30,676 bases of DNA from Silene noctiflora (lineage: Eukaryota > Streptophyta > Magnoliopsida > Caryophyllales > Caryophyllaceae): assembly GCA_009801015.1 (NCBI GenBank), contig VHZZ01005248.1:28034-58709 (forward strand), written 5' to 3'. Every line of letters starts with the position of its first letter. The stretch's first letter is position 1. The notes under the pieces were generated by a model, which worked only from the letters and a program-made list of their open reading frames with translations, was not told the DNA's origin and did no database searches. A program made the translations under genes and the position numbers. Below, one piece after another: positions 18,896 through 30,350 of this stretch.

Positions 18896-20092
18896 GCTAG
18901 AAACTTCCATCGTGAATCCAGCTAACTACATCAAATTTATGAACCGTATAGAGGTGGGAATGGTTAGATCTATACAGCAATACAGAGGATCTCAATTGCT
19001 CTGGAGAGTTACTTCAGCATCACAAATTTCCGTCGAAGTTGTAAACTTCATAAATTGCATAATAGTGTGTTCATGGACGACCTTTTTGTTACCTTTACTT
19101 TGATGTACTGTTCAGACGGACAAATACTGAAAATGTAGCGAATTCAAGGAAATGAGGTATTTAATTCATATCATAATATTTGTAAGAAATGTTTCTACGG
19201 CCCTTGATATTTTGGAAAATTTATTTATAAATCAACAGTCTCAAACTATTTAGTGTTGATGCATACAATAATTTAACTTATTTTCCCTGTAAATCAGTAA
19301 TTTCTAAAAGCCTTGAATCTTAATTTGACAAGGTCGATGTTACAACACAATTCTTTCGCTTTGTACTGTTGCTCAATTTCTCGAGTACTAATTTCATACG
19401 AGACAATGTTGATAAATCTTGCCATGAATTTTATGTAAACAAATCTAGATTGTTTTACAACCGAATCCTTTTGCTTTGCTGCTCTTCTTTTAGGTACTAA
19501 TTTTCATATGAGACGAGTAGACGACCATGGTAATCTTATCACGAGAACATCACATAATGGGCGATTATTTTTTTTCCGCAATTCTTTTTCCCTTTCTGTT
19601 CATTTAAAGTGTGTTGTATAGTTTGTCTAAGAATATCAATGAGACAGATTTAAGTGAGTACTGCACCATCCCCGCCCAATTTAGACTCAATACTGATAGA
19701 GTTCTACTTCTAGTGGATGGCGAGGCGGGTGTCAGTATCAAACATTGTAATTGTACCTGCCAGGCTGCCACTGGTGGTGACGCCGTGAAGCAGGGTATTA
19801 AGACATAACACCTCCGATAAAGATAGCATGCTTTTACACAAGTTTTGACGGGAAACATTGCATACAAATCTCGTAACTAAATACAAAACTACCATGATTC
19901 ACGGATCAACCCGCATGACAACTCCATCTTGTATGTGCAATCTATATGATAAAACTATATACAAATGTGTACGAAAGTAAAGCATAAGAGTCCGACTGAG
20001 TGAATCGCCGCACCAAACCTATATACAAAATATGACAACTGAACAATCTAATTTAAAAATTTAAGAAATTAGAAATCCACTGACCTAAAGAA
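18896..20092. other. tail-to-tail spacer between ACA and MSL genes
   Basis: Contains the 3' ends of both genes and AT-rich DNA. A GC-richer island at about 19660-19800 has an open frame on both strands (one containing GVSIKHCNCTCQAATGG), but I recognise no family and see no exon context. No transposon ends were found. Confidence 0.6.
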
Positions 20093-23000
20093 TCAAGTTA
20101 ATTCCTTCTTGTATTTCTCCACAAATGTTTCCATAAACGAGTCGAATTGAGATTGTACTTTATGTTTCTGCTGGAGACAATTGATGTAGGTCCATTCTTG
20201 AATATCACCACTACTGTCAATCTTGTATTTTAGACGAACCGCTATCTTGATGTTCTCCTTAATTGCTAGCACTGCTACCCTTTGAGAGCTGGGAATCAGA
20301 TTATAAACTTCCTCATTCTCCTTTAGATGACTGATTCAACAAAAGAACACGATTAATAAAAGAACAAGACGAAAGAAAAACGACATTCTTGATTCATATT
20401 TACTCTGTATGTGTCATGTAAATAGTTTCAAATCGGCAATAAAAAAAATCATTAAAGAGCAGGCACGACTTTTGCCGTGACTCGCATAGTAATTTCAACA
20501 TGAAAATACAAAATTTATTGAAGAGCAAGCCCAACTCTTGCTATGTTCAAGCGGAGTGCTCGTGGAGGGTTTGTAATCAAAGAAGTTTCTTATACACTGT
20601 GGTGTCTATTGAGTAGTTGTACTGATTTGCAAACTCTAGACTCTCAAAATTCGTCGGTTTTGGACAAACCCACCAATCTGTTACAACTTACAATAATCAT
20701 AACACCAAATTCACTGAGGTGAAGTTTTGCAAAAGATATGTGATTAAATATGTAGGAAAGTAGTTGTCCGAGATAAGTAGGAGGATGGAAAAACAACAAA
20801 ATCAATCATGGTTGTGATGTTTTACACAAAATATTCTTGCCATGTGCGATTAGAGCACTTACACCTGCCCTGTAATTCAGCGGTTTATGCATTAGGTCCA
20901 TATGTGATGAACTGTAAAATTGAGTTGGTGCAGTGAGTTGGGTGAAATTGAGTTTGGTGACATTTAGGTGTCCTCATTCATCTTTTTAGCGCATTGCTCC
21001 AAAGCTCAGAAGTTTTTTCTTAAACGTTCCGACTTATTTAAAACTTATAGGTCAGATCATGTTCACTAGGGAATTTTGGTGAAGAAGCAATTATATATGC
21101 AACAAACTGAACTGAAAAAACAAGAAGAAATAGTAATACGTACTCTTCAATTGTCTTTTTGAGTTGGTTTGCTTCATCTTCAATATTGGATCCATGCCAA
21201 GAACCTAAGTGGAACTCTTGATAAGAATCCCAGTTGTCCCAATCGAATTCAGTTTTGTGGTTAATCACAACTTGTTTGGCTAACTCAGAATTGGGATATA
21301 TCACTTCTTCTCTTGTTCCTACACCGTCAACTTTTGAGAAGATGGTTTTCCATACGCCTATTGCTTTTACCACCCTCTGTGTATTGTCAAATTTACAGAG
21401 GAAAAGTGAGTTTTAAAATAGAGATATTGTGTATAACATTGGTTACACATTAAATCATTGACCCCTTGTTGAACTCGCATTTGAGCATGAACAACTTTCC
21501 GAGTTCCATCCGAAATAACAGCAGTCACAAGGTATGTTCTCATGAAATAGAGACTGATTGAACTCTTTCTGTACATATACTGATATACTAGAAAACTAGT
21601 TACTTTGAAATACATGAGAATGAAATATGAATCTTTCATCAGTTATCCAGTAATCATTATTTATGTATTTTTCAAATCAGTGTAAATTTGACATTCCTTA
21701 TGTAGTTATGTAGCCGCATGCAAAAGCTCCTCAAAATATTTGGGTACTGCTGTTGTCATATTGAAAACAAAGACGTAAGAATAAGTCGCCTGATTCGGTT
21801 CTTAATGCACTACCATCAAGAATCGTTTAAAGATATCTCCTGTTTTTAGAACACATGATTCATGCGGATGTGACTCATGTGAGTAGGCCTTATTACTAAA
21901 TGAGCATGTCTCACAAATGACTCACTGCAGTATCAGCCAGAGTCATATGGGAGTCTTCAATGCATCCCGGTGATAATGTTAGGGAAACTAAGAGATGGGA
22001 GTAGGGGAATAGGACACAGTAACAATAAAAATGTGATTAAAGTTCAATAAAACTAACCAGCTTATCAGCAACTACGCATAAATCCCCAACGTCAAAAGGA
22101 TGAACCACATAAATGAAAATAATGCCTTGGAAGAGAGCTTTGCAAGTGTCTCCAAATATGAAAGTAGCCGCTAACAATGGTGAGGCAATGAGAACAAGTA
22201 CTTTGGTGGTGGCCAACCCTGTTAGGAGAAGCCACATTATGAAGGTTGCACTTATGATACTTCCGCTCATTATTTTATTGAGACAATCCAGAACTTCCTT
22301 TGCACTCTTCAACGTATTTGCTAGCTGCAAGCACTTGTTGTGCGCCCTTTCCTACACGATTTACATATTTACATATATAAAACCGCTATAGGATGGATTA
22401 TAACAAGTCATTAGCCATTTAGCCCAATTATAAATGAATTAACTATGTGGTTTATGCAACTTACTCACCATCCATGCCTCTAGCTTGAGAAAGGATAATT
22501 CTTCAGAGTCGTGTACATTCTTGAGCAACTTTTCAAAATATTCCCAATCCTGAGGTTGACTATCATTTTTCCCTGCTATCTCACTGTTTGACGATGAACT
22601 ATTTGAATTTTCAGCCGTCTGTTCAACATTTAAGTTGTCTTTCCAATCAATAATCTTTTCCAGAATCGCCCTGCCACATCCCCAATTCAATGGCTAAAAG
22701 GATTCAGAATTTGTAATGCATATATTCATACACAGTATAGGGAGCAATTAACCTATGTATGTATTCCTTTTAAAGAATATATCGCAACATTCAATCCATG
22801 TACTGATGTATAAGTGCACAAGGAAGCCTCACCGTAATAAGTTTTTGGAAACTAAGCCTCACAGTAGCAAATTTCAACGTAATCCAACCAGGCATAAAAT
22901 GGAGAAAGAGAAAAGTTCACCAAACTTATTGCTCATTTTGTGTTTCAAACTAGTAGCCGATGATGTAACTCTCGACACAGTTGTCATCACGACTCCTGAG

Positions 23001-24919
23001 ATATTTGGAACTAGCCTCTACGTGTTTTCAACAGTGAGTCTCTATACATCCATCCAACCCCTTGTTGCAAATGAGCTTATAAAACACATGGGTGAAATTG
23101 GGGGTGAATGCGGAAAGTTCCAAATAACCTAACCTAACTATTCTACCAGCATATCAATCCAATTAGGGAACCACAATTCTCAAATGAGACGGTTTTATAT
23201 GCTCATCTCAATAATAGGATGTGAGTCAAACTAATGGATAGTATGGGAGACTGTCTCCTAAGTGACTTAACAATACTCAACAAACTAGTCATGATAATGG
23301 CGGCAAGACGATGATAAGACAAGATACCTATTATCTTCATCCTTGCTAAATTGATCAAGAATGTTGGAAATAAACTTCTCCTTTGACAAAGTATCCTTAG
23401 CTGCCAAAATGTATTGAGCCACCTGCTGTACATTATACACAGTTTGAGCCCCATTAGTTTGCAATAACAACAACTCATCCCTAACCATCTTCCTCTTCCT
23501 TGTCGACATTTTCACCAACTTAATTCCATTGGTTTCATCCCAAACCTCTTCCTCTTGGTCCCCTTTGCTCCTATACTTGTCAACACTTACTACCCCAAGC
23601 ACACATACTATATATAGTCCTATTAGCTGACGGCGACGCAAACCACCATTCTCCTCCTCCTCCTTCTGCTCATCATCACCAGCCACTTGGCTTTCCCTAG
23701 ACCGTCTATCTTCATATAACATGCTGAGGATATCACATCTGGCCCGACCTACCACCCCAAGGAAGTATAACACCTCCCCTCCTTCCAATATCTTAGAGCT
23801 TAACCTATCATACACCACACGCGCCTCCCACGCAAGCAAAACACAAGATTTGATCAGCCATAGAAGAGAGCAAATAACCAAGCTAAAACAACTCCATTTC
23901 CCGAACTTCAAAACACCCTTGTCGTCTAAGCGCGACCCAAAATAAAACACCCATGTAAACAGAAGCAACAATGAGCTCAGGATAAAACTAAAGCTTTTCC
24001 TAACACCAGTAGTATAATACACTAAATACTGCCTAAGCAAGAGCTCCTCTACAAACAAATACCATTGTGATTTCGTGTCCACCCCTGGTTGCAAATGTCG
24101 ATTCACTAATCTCCGTGTCGACCACGCAACCAAGTGAGTCGACACGGTGATTAAATCATGTCCAATAAGGACAAGAATCGAAACCTCAACCCATCTCTCA
24201 ATATCCAACCCATATAATTTACAACGCCCAACGACGGGAAGCCGTGCCATTACCTCAAAGACAGCCCACAAAAACAACAAACACTCAATTACCTCGGTTA
24301 TCGACTCCGGAACGTGGGTCCCACTGGAGCTATGTTCGAGTGGGACCCGCGGGAGCAAGTACAATAACCCGGTCGAGGACAAAACCAAGAAATAAACCCC
24401 GGAAATCATACAAACCATCTTAAACCAATTAATAACAACATCAATGCTTAAATGAGGGCCGAATCGATTCAGCGAAAACCCGTGTTTTAACACAAGCAAG
24501 AGTATCAACAATAAAGCTGTTGAAATTAAAAGCAACCAAGTACCGATACGAATCCAAGCTCGAATCAAGGTTTTGAGTTTGACGGCTTTATCGTACCCAT
24601 CCCCGTGTTGAACCAACTGAGCTATCCGGACGACGAAGAGGGCGAGTAAGAGTAATGGGAAGGCGGCTAAGGTAGTGATGAACATGAATATGTGGAAGAA
24701 TAGATTGAAGAGTGTTGTAATTGTTGATACTATGAAGAGTACGAAATGTGATGGTCTTTGGTTTCGGATTGATTGTACTGCACTTCCTGTTCTAATGGCG
24801 GCGGCGACGGAGGTTCTTTGGGAAGACATGGTTGGTAAGTTGATGGTGTGATGGTTGTTGTTGGTTGATGATGAAGATGAAGATGAAGGTTGGATTTCTA
24901 AGTATTTTGGTTTCGCCAT
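20093..24919 (-). CDS. MSL10-like: MscS-like mechanosensitive ion channel, MSL10 type, 5 exons, 852 residues
   Basis: Exons on the minus strand: 24919-23328, 22670-22469, 22351-22058, 21376-21144, 20330-20093; all phases agree, with stop TGA at 20095-20093. The family forms stretch-gated, anion-preferring channels; the MSL4-10 group sits in the plasma membrane or ER. Residues 1-50 are a low-complexity poly-Ser head, followed by several hydrophobic helices (about 60-105, 123-150, 160-190, then 205-390). Exon 3 carries the MscS pore and its exit: GLATTKVLVLIASPLLAATF, then IFGDTCKALFQGIIFIYVVH and HPFDVGD (682-688). The C-terminal part has VIYPNSEL and ends IKIAVRLKYKID...FVEKYKKELT, an MscS beta domain. 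Odd points: a Pro in the pore helix (IASP), Asp for the usual Asn in FGNTCK, and Leu for Arg after VGD. The alignment after VVADKL is weak, so this is a divergent member. Confidence 0.9.
20331..21143 (-). other. MSL intron 4 (813 bases)
   Basis: AT-rich, with a small hairpin-capable stretch near 20455-20490 (GGCACGACTTTTGCCGTGACTC) and a GAGCACTTACACCTGCCC word near 20852. No borders of a mobile element could be defined. Confidence 0.5.
21377..22057 (-). other. MSL intron 3 (681 bases), nothing recognised
   Basis: Lies between the pore exon and the exon with VIYPNSEL. It contains an open stretch on the minus strand near 21430-21540, but that stretch does not continue the family alignment, and including it is not needed for the frame. 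Confidence 0.5.
23184..23262. repeat. short inverted-repeat (MITE-like) element in MSL intron 1
   Basis: TGAGACGGTTTTATATG on the left is answered by GGGAGACTGTCTCC on the right, giving imperfect inverted ends of the GAGACGGTCTC type common in plant MITEs. About 80 bases, no certain target duplication. The rest of intron 1 (22671-23327) shows nothing recognisable. Confidence 0.45.
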
Positions 24920-25095
24920 TAAAGAGGGTGGAAGTTAAGAGTAAGGTAGTAGTGCTTCAGTGTCATGTAGACTTGTAGAGATAGATAGTTGTGCTATTTA
25001 GGAATTACTCTATTTGGAAGGACACAAATTAGACAAAGTCAGATACGACCTTGTTGCGCCAATAAACGCAATATGTTGCTCACAAATTCGGTCTT

Positions 25096-25206
25096 ATTAG
25101 ATGGAATTTTGGGATCATTTCATCGTAAAATGTAATTATAATGGTAATTAGGGTTAGATATGATAACTTATTTTCCAAGAATAGTCACATTTGACTATGA
25201 AATAGT
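25096..25206 (+). repeat. diverged repeat, inverted partner of 26391-26890
   Basis: Runs from ATTAGATGGAATTTTGGGAT to AGTCACATTTGACTATGAAA. The reverse complement of 26391-26890 (without its inner MITE) aligns across it: ATGGA, CATTT-AT-GT, TATAATGGTA, then TAACTT-TTTTC and TAGT-CACATTTGACT words appear in order. An unidentified repeat family is likely. Confidence 0.55.
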
Positions 25207-25283
25207 GAAGGGAGACCAACTTGTTGTTGCTTACGGGGTCGATCCCAGGTTCTAGTTACCATCTCTTAATAACTTTTATCACT

Positions 25284-25434
25284 TACTCCCTCCGTTTCAG
25301 TCATTTGTTTACGTGTCTTAGTCAATTATTTACCTTTATTTTGAATATGTTTTTTATAACAGTTTGGTCTTCCACATTAAATTTAAATAAATGTCCGAGA
25401 TAAAGGGGGTAAACAAGACAAAAAATGGAGGATA
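25284..25434. mobile_element. Stowaway-like MITE
   Basis: Begins TA|CTCCCTCCGTTTCAGTCATT and ends with ...GTAAACAAGACAAAAAATGG, AGGA|TA. These ends are the CTCCCTCCGTCCCA...TTGTTTAC inverted repeat widespread in plant Stowaway elements, and TA flanks both sides as expected for a Tc1/mariner target duplication. About 147 bases with diverged ends, so it is not recent. Confidence 0.7.
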
Positions 25435-25737
25435 TATTTGTATAAAAAGATAATCATATATTATATGTTGTAAGGCGGTTTTACAAAGTAATTAGTGCAA
25501 GTATTTAAGAGTTAGTCGATTTTAGAAAACTATTTGGTTCAAGTCAAGTCAACTTGTACTTAGACTTGACAAAATTGACCTCAATAGCCCAACCAAACAG
25601 ACCTAAATATTCATCACTGTACATTTATTATTATCTATAAATAATTTAATAATAGTTAATCCGAACTCTTACAAATCCAATCAAATTAATGCGTGTGCCA
25701 AGTGACTAAAGAGTGGGTGAGTTGTGAATTTGGAATT

Positions 25738-25870
25738 AGTACTCTATATGGATGTTGACATCCACTGACTGCTAGTGACTCTGTGAGTACTGAATAGTAA
25801 CGACGTCGGCATCTTGCTAAAGTTTCAAGTGTTTTTCAAAATTCTTTTTAGATTAGGTTCACATTCTTCT
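25738..25870 (+). promoter_or_regulatory. distal promoter block shared with the first ACA gene
   Basis: Carries TATGGATGTTGACATCCACT, GTGAGTACTGAATAGTAACG and GGCATCTTGCTAAA words matching 3421-3545. In this copy about 1.4 kb of mostly inserted sequence separates it from the start codon; in the first gene the distance is about 0.5 kb. Confidence 0.6.
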
Positions 25871-26390
25871 CTACTAAAAATAAGGCACTTTTCTTTTAAC
25901 GCCACCCAAATACAAGCTAACGATATGAATATTTTACTATTCACTCTCTCACAATTTGAGTGACATTAGTAAAAATGGCAATAAATTTATCACTACCCAA
26001 AAATGAAGAGGACATTTTTACTTCATTCGAGTTCTATTTTCCGTTAATGTGTGAATAACTACGACTTTTTGTGTATAATTATGCAACTTAAAATATCGAA
26101 AATGTATGTATCTAGTTGTTAAGATAGACTAGTATATAATGGACATATATCCAGATTTAAATCTACTCTCCCATATAATGTGATGCTAACTTTCTTAAAT
26201 TCACCTGTACACAATTCTCCGATATATTGTAATGCCTATGTGGGTCATTTGGGATCGGAAGCATAGATTTCTTTTGTTAATGTCATATTTAGTATTTACT
26301 ATACTTCCGTGTGTGAAAACACCAATAATTTTAAAAAGTTGATCTTACTTTAGATATGTCATTTTGGTCTGAAGCAATAGCGCGAAATTT

Positions 26391-26890
26391 TGTAATCATT
26401 TACAGTCAAATGTGACCACTATTGAAAAAACAAGTTACATAAGCTAGGATATACCTAGACCTGACAAAAGCAACCGCACCCGACCCGAGACCCAAAATTG
26501 ACCTGAACTATATCACCCGAATATAACCCGAAACTCAAATTGACTCAACCCGACCCGAGCTTTCTTGACCAGTAACTAACCTGACCGGAAATAACCCGAT
26601 CTGAAACTACCCAACCCGAAAATGACCCGTCAAAACATAACTCTAATAAAACTGAAAAGACTTGAAATGGCTATTTCTCTCTCATTTGTTGACCCGAATA
26701 ACCCGACCCGCTTTACCTGAACAATAAACCCGAAATTGAAATGACCGACTAGAATTAACTCGAAATCAATGAGAGACCCAAACTGACCCGATCTCAAACC
26801 CGACCCAAATTGACCCGTTTGTCGGGTCTAATACCTCAAGGCTCTACCATTATAGTTACACCATAAAATGGTTACATATCTCCATACAAT
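26391..26890 (-). repeat. diverged repeat, inverted partner of 25096-25206, interrupted by a MITE
   Basis: The left part, to 26455, and the right part, from 26831, together match the reverse complement of 25096-25206. The ACCCGA-rich MITE lies between the two halves. See that entry for the shared words. Confidence 0.55.
26451..26835. mobile_element. MITE rich in ACCCGA motifs, inverted ends TAGACCYGACAAA, 5-bp target duplication ATACC
   Basis: The 375-base body (26456-26830) starts TAGACCTGACAAAAG and ends CGTTTGTCGGGTCTA, an inverted pair of about 13 bases with one mismatch. ATACC flanks it at 26451-26455 and 26831-26835. The interior is packed with ACCCGA/TGACCCG units. The element splits a diverged repeat whose uninterrupted copy is at 25096-25206. 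No transposase is present, and the superfamily is unclear (5-base duplications are seen in some hAT-like families). Confidence 0.75.
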
Positions 26891-27315
26891 AAAAGCTAAG
26901 TCATTTAAAGGTTTCAGATTGGTTCCCATACTTCAGTTTTTTTTTTTTTTTTCATTTTCTAAAGTTGGCCTTACCACAAACTTATTTTAGATTATTTAAC
27001 ATCCTTTCATTCAATTATTATTTTTGAAAATGACGTTTAATTATGGTACTAACCAACTTATTTTTGCACAAGATTAAAACTAATTTTTGTATTAAGTTTA
27101 AGATGAACAAGAATTTGCGAATTACAAAAAATGATGACTCGGTGCATTGGCATTTCATTAATGATTGACTTGCTTTTGTCGTTTCCAGTTGATAATTACA
27201 GTACAGTATAGTAGGGGGCCCTACCTACTACACTGCGCATCTTCTGCTCCAATTTTGAAAGAGCAGTACTGCAGCTTAGCTGGGTGTTACTTACTAGACA
27301 GAACAAGTAAAAAAA

Positions 27316-30021
27316 ATGGTGGATAAGTTGGAGGAATCTCCGCCGTCTGACTTGGAGCACGGCCCAACTGCTGACGATAGCGATAACGATGGTGATGATG
27401 AGTTCAATCCTTTTGATATTGTCAGAACCAAGAATGCTTCCATTGATCGCCTCCGACGCTGGAGAGTATGTCTTTTTTTTTCTTTTATCTCTCTATCTTT
27501 CGTTTCATTTCTTTTCTTTTTTTGCGGTTTTTCTATGGTGTTTCCTTAAACACATGTTAACAACCTATATCGACCAATGTATATTATTAGAAAATGAATT
27601 ATCAACTCATTTCTATTATTCTATACATTTGTGGAATTCATGTTAGTTATATTTTAGACAAAGGTATAGAATTGATTGAAATCCAAGGAAGTAGTAATTA
27701 GTTGGGTAAATATTGAATTTTTGCTATTTCGTTACTAAATTTAGAAAATAGACAGTTAATTTGAGATAAAATATGAGGAAAAAGATACAATATACTCGTA
27801 TATGGGATTGAAGTTTTTAATTTTTATCCGCATAAAAGGGCATACGGTTATATGAATTTTGTGATTCGGCCGGCCGTTTCTCTTTGATGGTAAGGGACAC
27901 TAAGGTTAAGTATGTACCTCCCCTGCCCCATCATTTGTTTACCTTTAAAATACTCATGACGAATAATTAAAAAAAAAGTAAACAAATGATTGGGACAGAG
28001 GAGTATCATGCGCCAGTTACAATGGCCGTTCAGATGACAAGTGATAACAATGCAGGTTTGTGTGATCAGTTTGGACTTAGCTTTGTACTCCGTATCATTT
28101 GATGATTTGATCTATCCTCATCCTCATAGTTGCCACATTTTGAAATGTAGACTTGGTTTGTATCAGTTTTGTGTAATATGGGTTGTGAATTTGTGATGCT
28201 TGATTATGGCCAATATATTTAGCTGATTGGATATTGTCACTTCTAGCAATCAGCACTTGTATTGAATGGTAGCCGAAGATTCCGTTATACTTTGGACTTG
28301 AATAGAGAAGAAGAGAAGAGGCAAACGTTAGCGAAAATCAGAACACACGCTCAAGTCATACGAGTATGGTTTTCAACTTAATCATCACTCTGCTTACTTT
28401 CCTTTTATGTGCAGGCACATTGCACTGTTCTTTAGAAATATGTCGGGCTATTTTTTACAATTTTTCATCTTGTGTTCATTGCTATTTTAGGCAGCAACAC
28501 TTTTTCGAGATGCTGGATGCCATGCTAAAACATTGGAAGAGCCGATAGTTTCGACTACGGAGGCCAAAAGTGATGAGGAAATAGCTCGCAGATTCAGATA
28601 TAACTGTAAGCAAACGATCTGCTCTTTAAATCGCTGGCCTCTGCTCTATTATTGAACGGAACTCCCCCTTTCCAAACATATCTGAGCAGAAGGTATCCTT
28701 ATACCTTCTGTCACTTTAGTTCCAGAAAGACGCGTAGCTGGGTCTGATGGAGTACATAGATACACTTATGTCTGTTTTCAAGTTTAATACTTCATCTACT
28801 AGCAAATCTCTTTTATATCCGGATATTTGGATACTCAAGATTTGGTCTTCTTGCTTTTTCTATTTTTGGTTTACTGGCATTTTAAATTTTACTACCAGCT
28901 TTTCATATTTAGCATAATGTTTGAACTGTCTACCTGTGTCTAGGTCAATATCTATCTGATCGTTTGTATGGAGTTGAAAAGGAGCAACTTGCTGCTATCT
29001 CAAGAGAACATAATTTCTCTGCTTTAGAGAAATTGGATGGGGTAAGTCTATACTAATAGTCACTTTTGAAACATTATAAATAATTTTAGGGATAATGATC
29101 ATACTTTGTCATTTTTAACACGCTGGAGATTAGAACGTTTCCTCTTCTACTAGCTCAAACCTTAGGGGACTTTTGAAATACAGCTGATGCAACCCTCTAA
29201 GAGGGAGGGGTGTACCAACAAATACAGCTATCAGAAGATCGTATTTGTCGCAGTCAAATATATAGCTAAGCCTGACTAGGCCGCAGTATTTTCGTATAAT
29301 CGAGTTTTGAGCGGACTGCTGCACCAAGGGTGATGAAGAAATGACGATTAAAGTGATCAGTGAACTATGATGCGATTGATTTATTCTCCAGCTTGTCACT
29401 AAAATAACTTTTGTTAAATGTCCTCTTGAATTGACAGGATTAATTTCTACTTGTCTTTCAGGTAAAGGGATTAGCAGAAAAGCTTAAAACAAATTTAGAA
29501 AAGGGAATCCAAAATGATGATTTTCAAAGGAAATCTTTTTTTGGTCCAAACTCCTATCCTATGAAGAAACGGCAAAGCTTTTGGGTTAGTTTTGTTGTTA
29601 GGAAATAATATCTTCAATATTTTTGTTTAAAACATCTGAATGTATAAGAGATTCATCCTTCGTTTATTTTTTCCAATAGAGGTTTCTTTGGGAGGCATGC
29701 CAAGATTGGACTCTTTTGATATTAATAGTAGCTGCAGTGGCCTTGTTGGCTCTCGGCATCAAATCAGAGGTTAGTTAGGGTAGAGCTTCAAACTACATGC
29801 ATCTTTCTCTATAATAGTGTCAAAGGACACTTTCTATGCAATATAGAGTTTCCATATAGTTACTTTCCTGGATCATATCATCATATTTTTATTGTACCTT
29901 GAATTATTGTACGTTACCATTTTGCATAATGTTCCTTCTTACCTATCACAGGGGAGAAAACAAGGGTGGTATAATGGGGGAAGCATTCTGTTTGCTGCCA
30001 TCATTGTTATTACTGTTACAG
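27316..30021 (+). CDS. ACA10-like: second type IIB autoinhibited Ca2+-ATPase, ACA8/ACA10 clade, exons 1-7 (partial, continues past the window)
   Basis: Exons: 27316-27465, 28247-28363, 28491-28605, 28944-29041, 29462-29584, 29680-29769, 29952-30021; all phases agree and match the first gene exon for exon. The 254 residues visible cover the acidic head, the calmodulin-binding helix (ASIDRLRRWR, then QSALVLNGSRRFRYTLDL), the following regulatory stretch, [30 protein letters not shown]1 ([20 protein letters not shown]) and the start of TM2 (GWYNGGSILFAAIIVI). It is closer to ACA10 than the first gene is: it keeps RFRYTLDL and SFWRFLWEACQDWTLLIL where the first copy has RFRYTTNL and [18 protein letters not shown]. 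Catalytic exons lie outside the window, so activity cannot be judged. Intron 7 starts at 30022 and aligns with intron 7 of the first gene up to the window end. Confidence 0.9.
27915..28005. mobile_element. Stowaway MITE in intron 1 of the second ACA gene
   Basis: TA|CCTCCCCTGCCCCATCATTT opens the element and AACAAATGATTGGGACAGAG, GAG|TA closes it. The two ends are near-perfect inverted repeats of the Stowaway CTCCCTCCGTCCC type, and the TA dinucleotides give the target duplication. The interior is only about 30 bases. Confidence 0.8.
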
Positions 30022-30127
30022 GTATACTTTTCTTGCCTGGAACCCCTGGAATAATTAGGAAGAAAATTTTAATCGGGAGATAATTACTAGGGAAGTAAAT
30101 TACTTGGGTAATGAGTTCCTTGATTAT

Positions 30128-30259
30128 AGGTTTGGCATAAGTGTAATGATTACTTGGTTAATCTTTTACCTCATTATCACCCAGGGTGGGTAATGAAGTA
30201 CCCTTTCATGAGGAGGGTAATAGATTACGGGGGTGAATAATTACTTTTATACCAAACCT
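30128..30259. mobile_element. small inverted-repeat element in intron 7 of the second ACA gene
   Basis: AGGTTTGGCATAAGTGTAAT on the left and ATTACTTTTATACCAAACCT on the right form an inverted repeat; the inside has further GGGTAATGA/TCATTACCC-type words. The region about 30025-30430 has no counterpart in intron 7 of the first gene, so it arrived after duplication. No target duplication was found. Confidence 0.5.
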
Positions 30260-30285
30260 AGAAAGAGTACCTTACATATTACTCC

Positions 30286-30299
30286 ACCACCCCCCCTCC

Positions 30300-30330
<31 letters not shown>

Positions 30331-30350
30331 ACACACATACACACACACAC
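30286..30350. repeat. (C)n(CA)n simple repeat
   Basis: A run of C (30298-30316, with shorter C blocks before it) passes directly into an alternating CA tract to 30350, broken once by T. It is likely length-variable and hard to assemble. Confidence 0.95.

Larger units (their letters stand above)
24920..27315. other. shared upstream region between the MSL gene (-) and the second ACA gene (+)
   Basis: About 2.4 kb between head-to-head genes. It holds a Stowaway-like MITE, an inverted pair of diverged repeats, a complete MITE with target duplication, a promoter block shared with the first ACA gene and a T run at about 26938-26953, each listed separately. No additional gene is visible. No clear TATA box was identified for either gene. 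Confidence 0.6.

Noticed and set aside
18861-19103. Open frame overlapping the end of the first ACA gene
   Set aside because: It starts inside exon 33 in another frame and resembles no family; a chance frame.
21430-21540. Extra MSL exon between exons 3 and 4
   Set aside because: The translation does not match the MscS family, and exons 3 and 4 already join in phase to give the expected order.
23721-24395. Plus-strand open frames opposite the MSL first exon
   Set aside because: They are shadows of the strongly supported minus-strand MSL exon.
26456-26830. CRISPR-like or satellite array from repeated ACCCGA units
   Set aside because: The units are irregular and not evenly spaced, and the segment has inverted ends and a target duplication, so it is a MITE in a plant genome.
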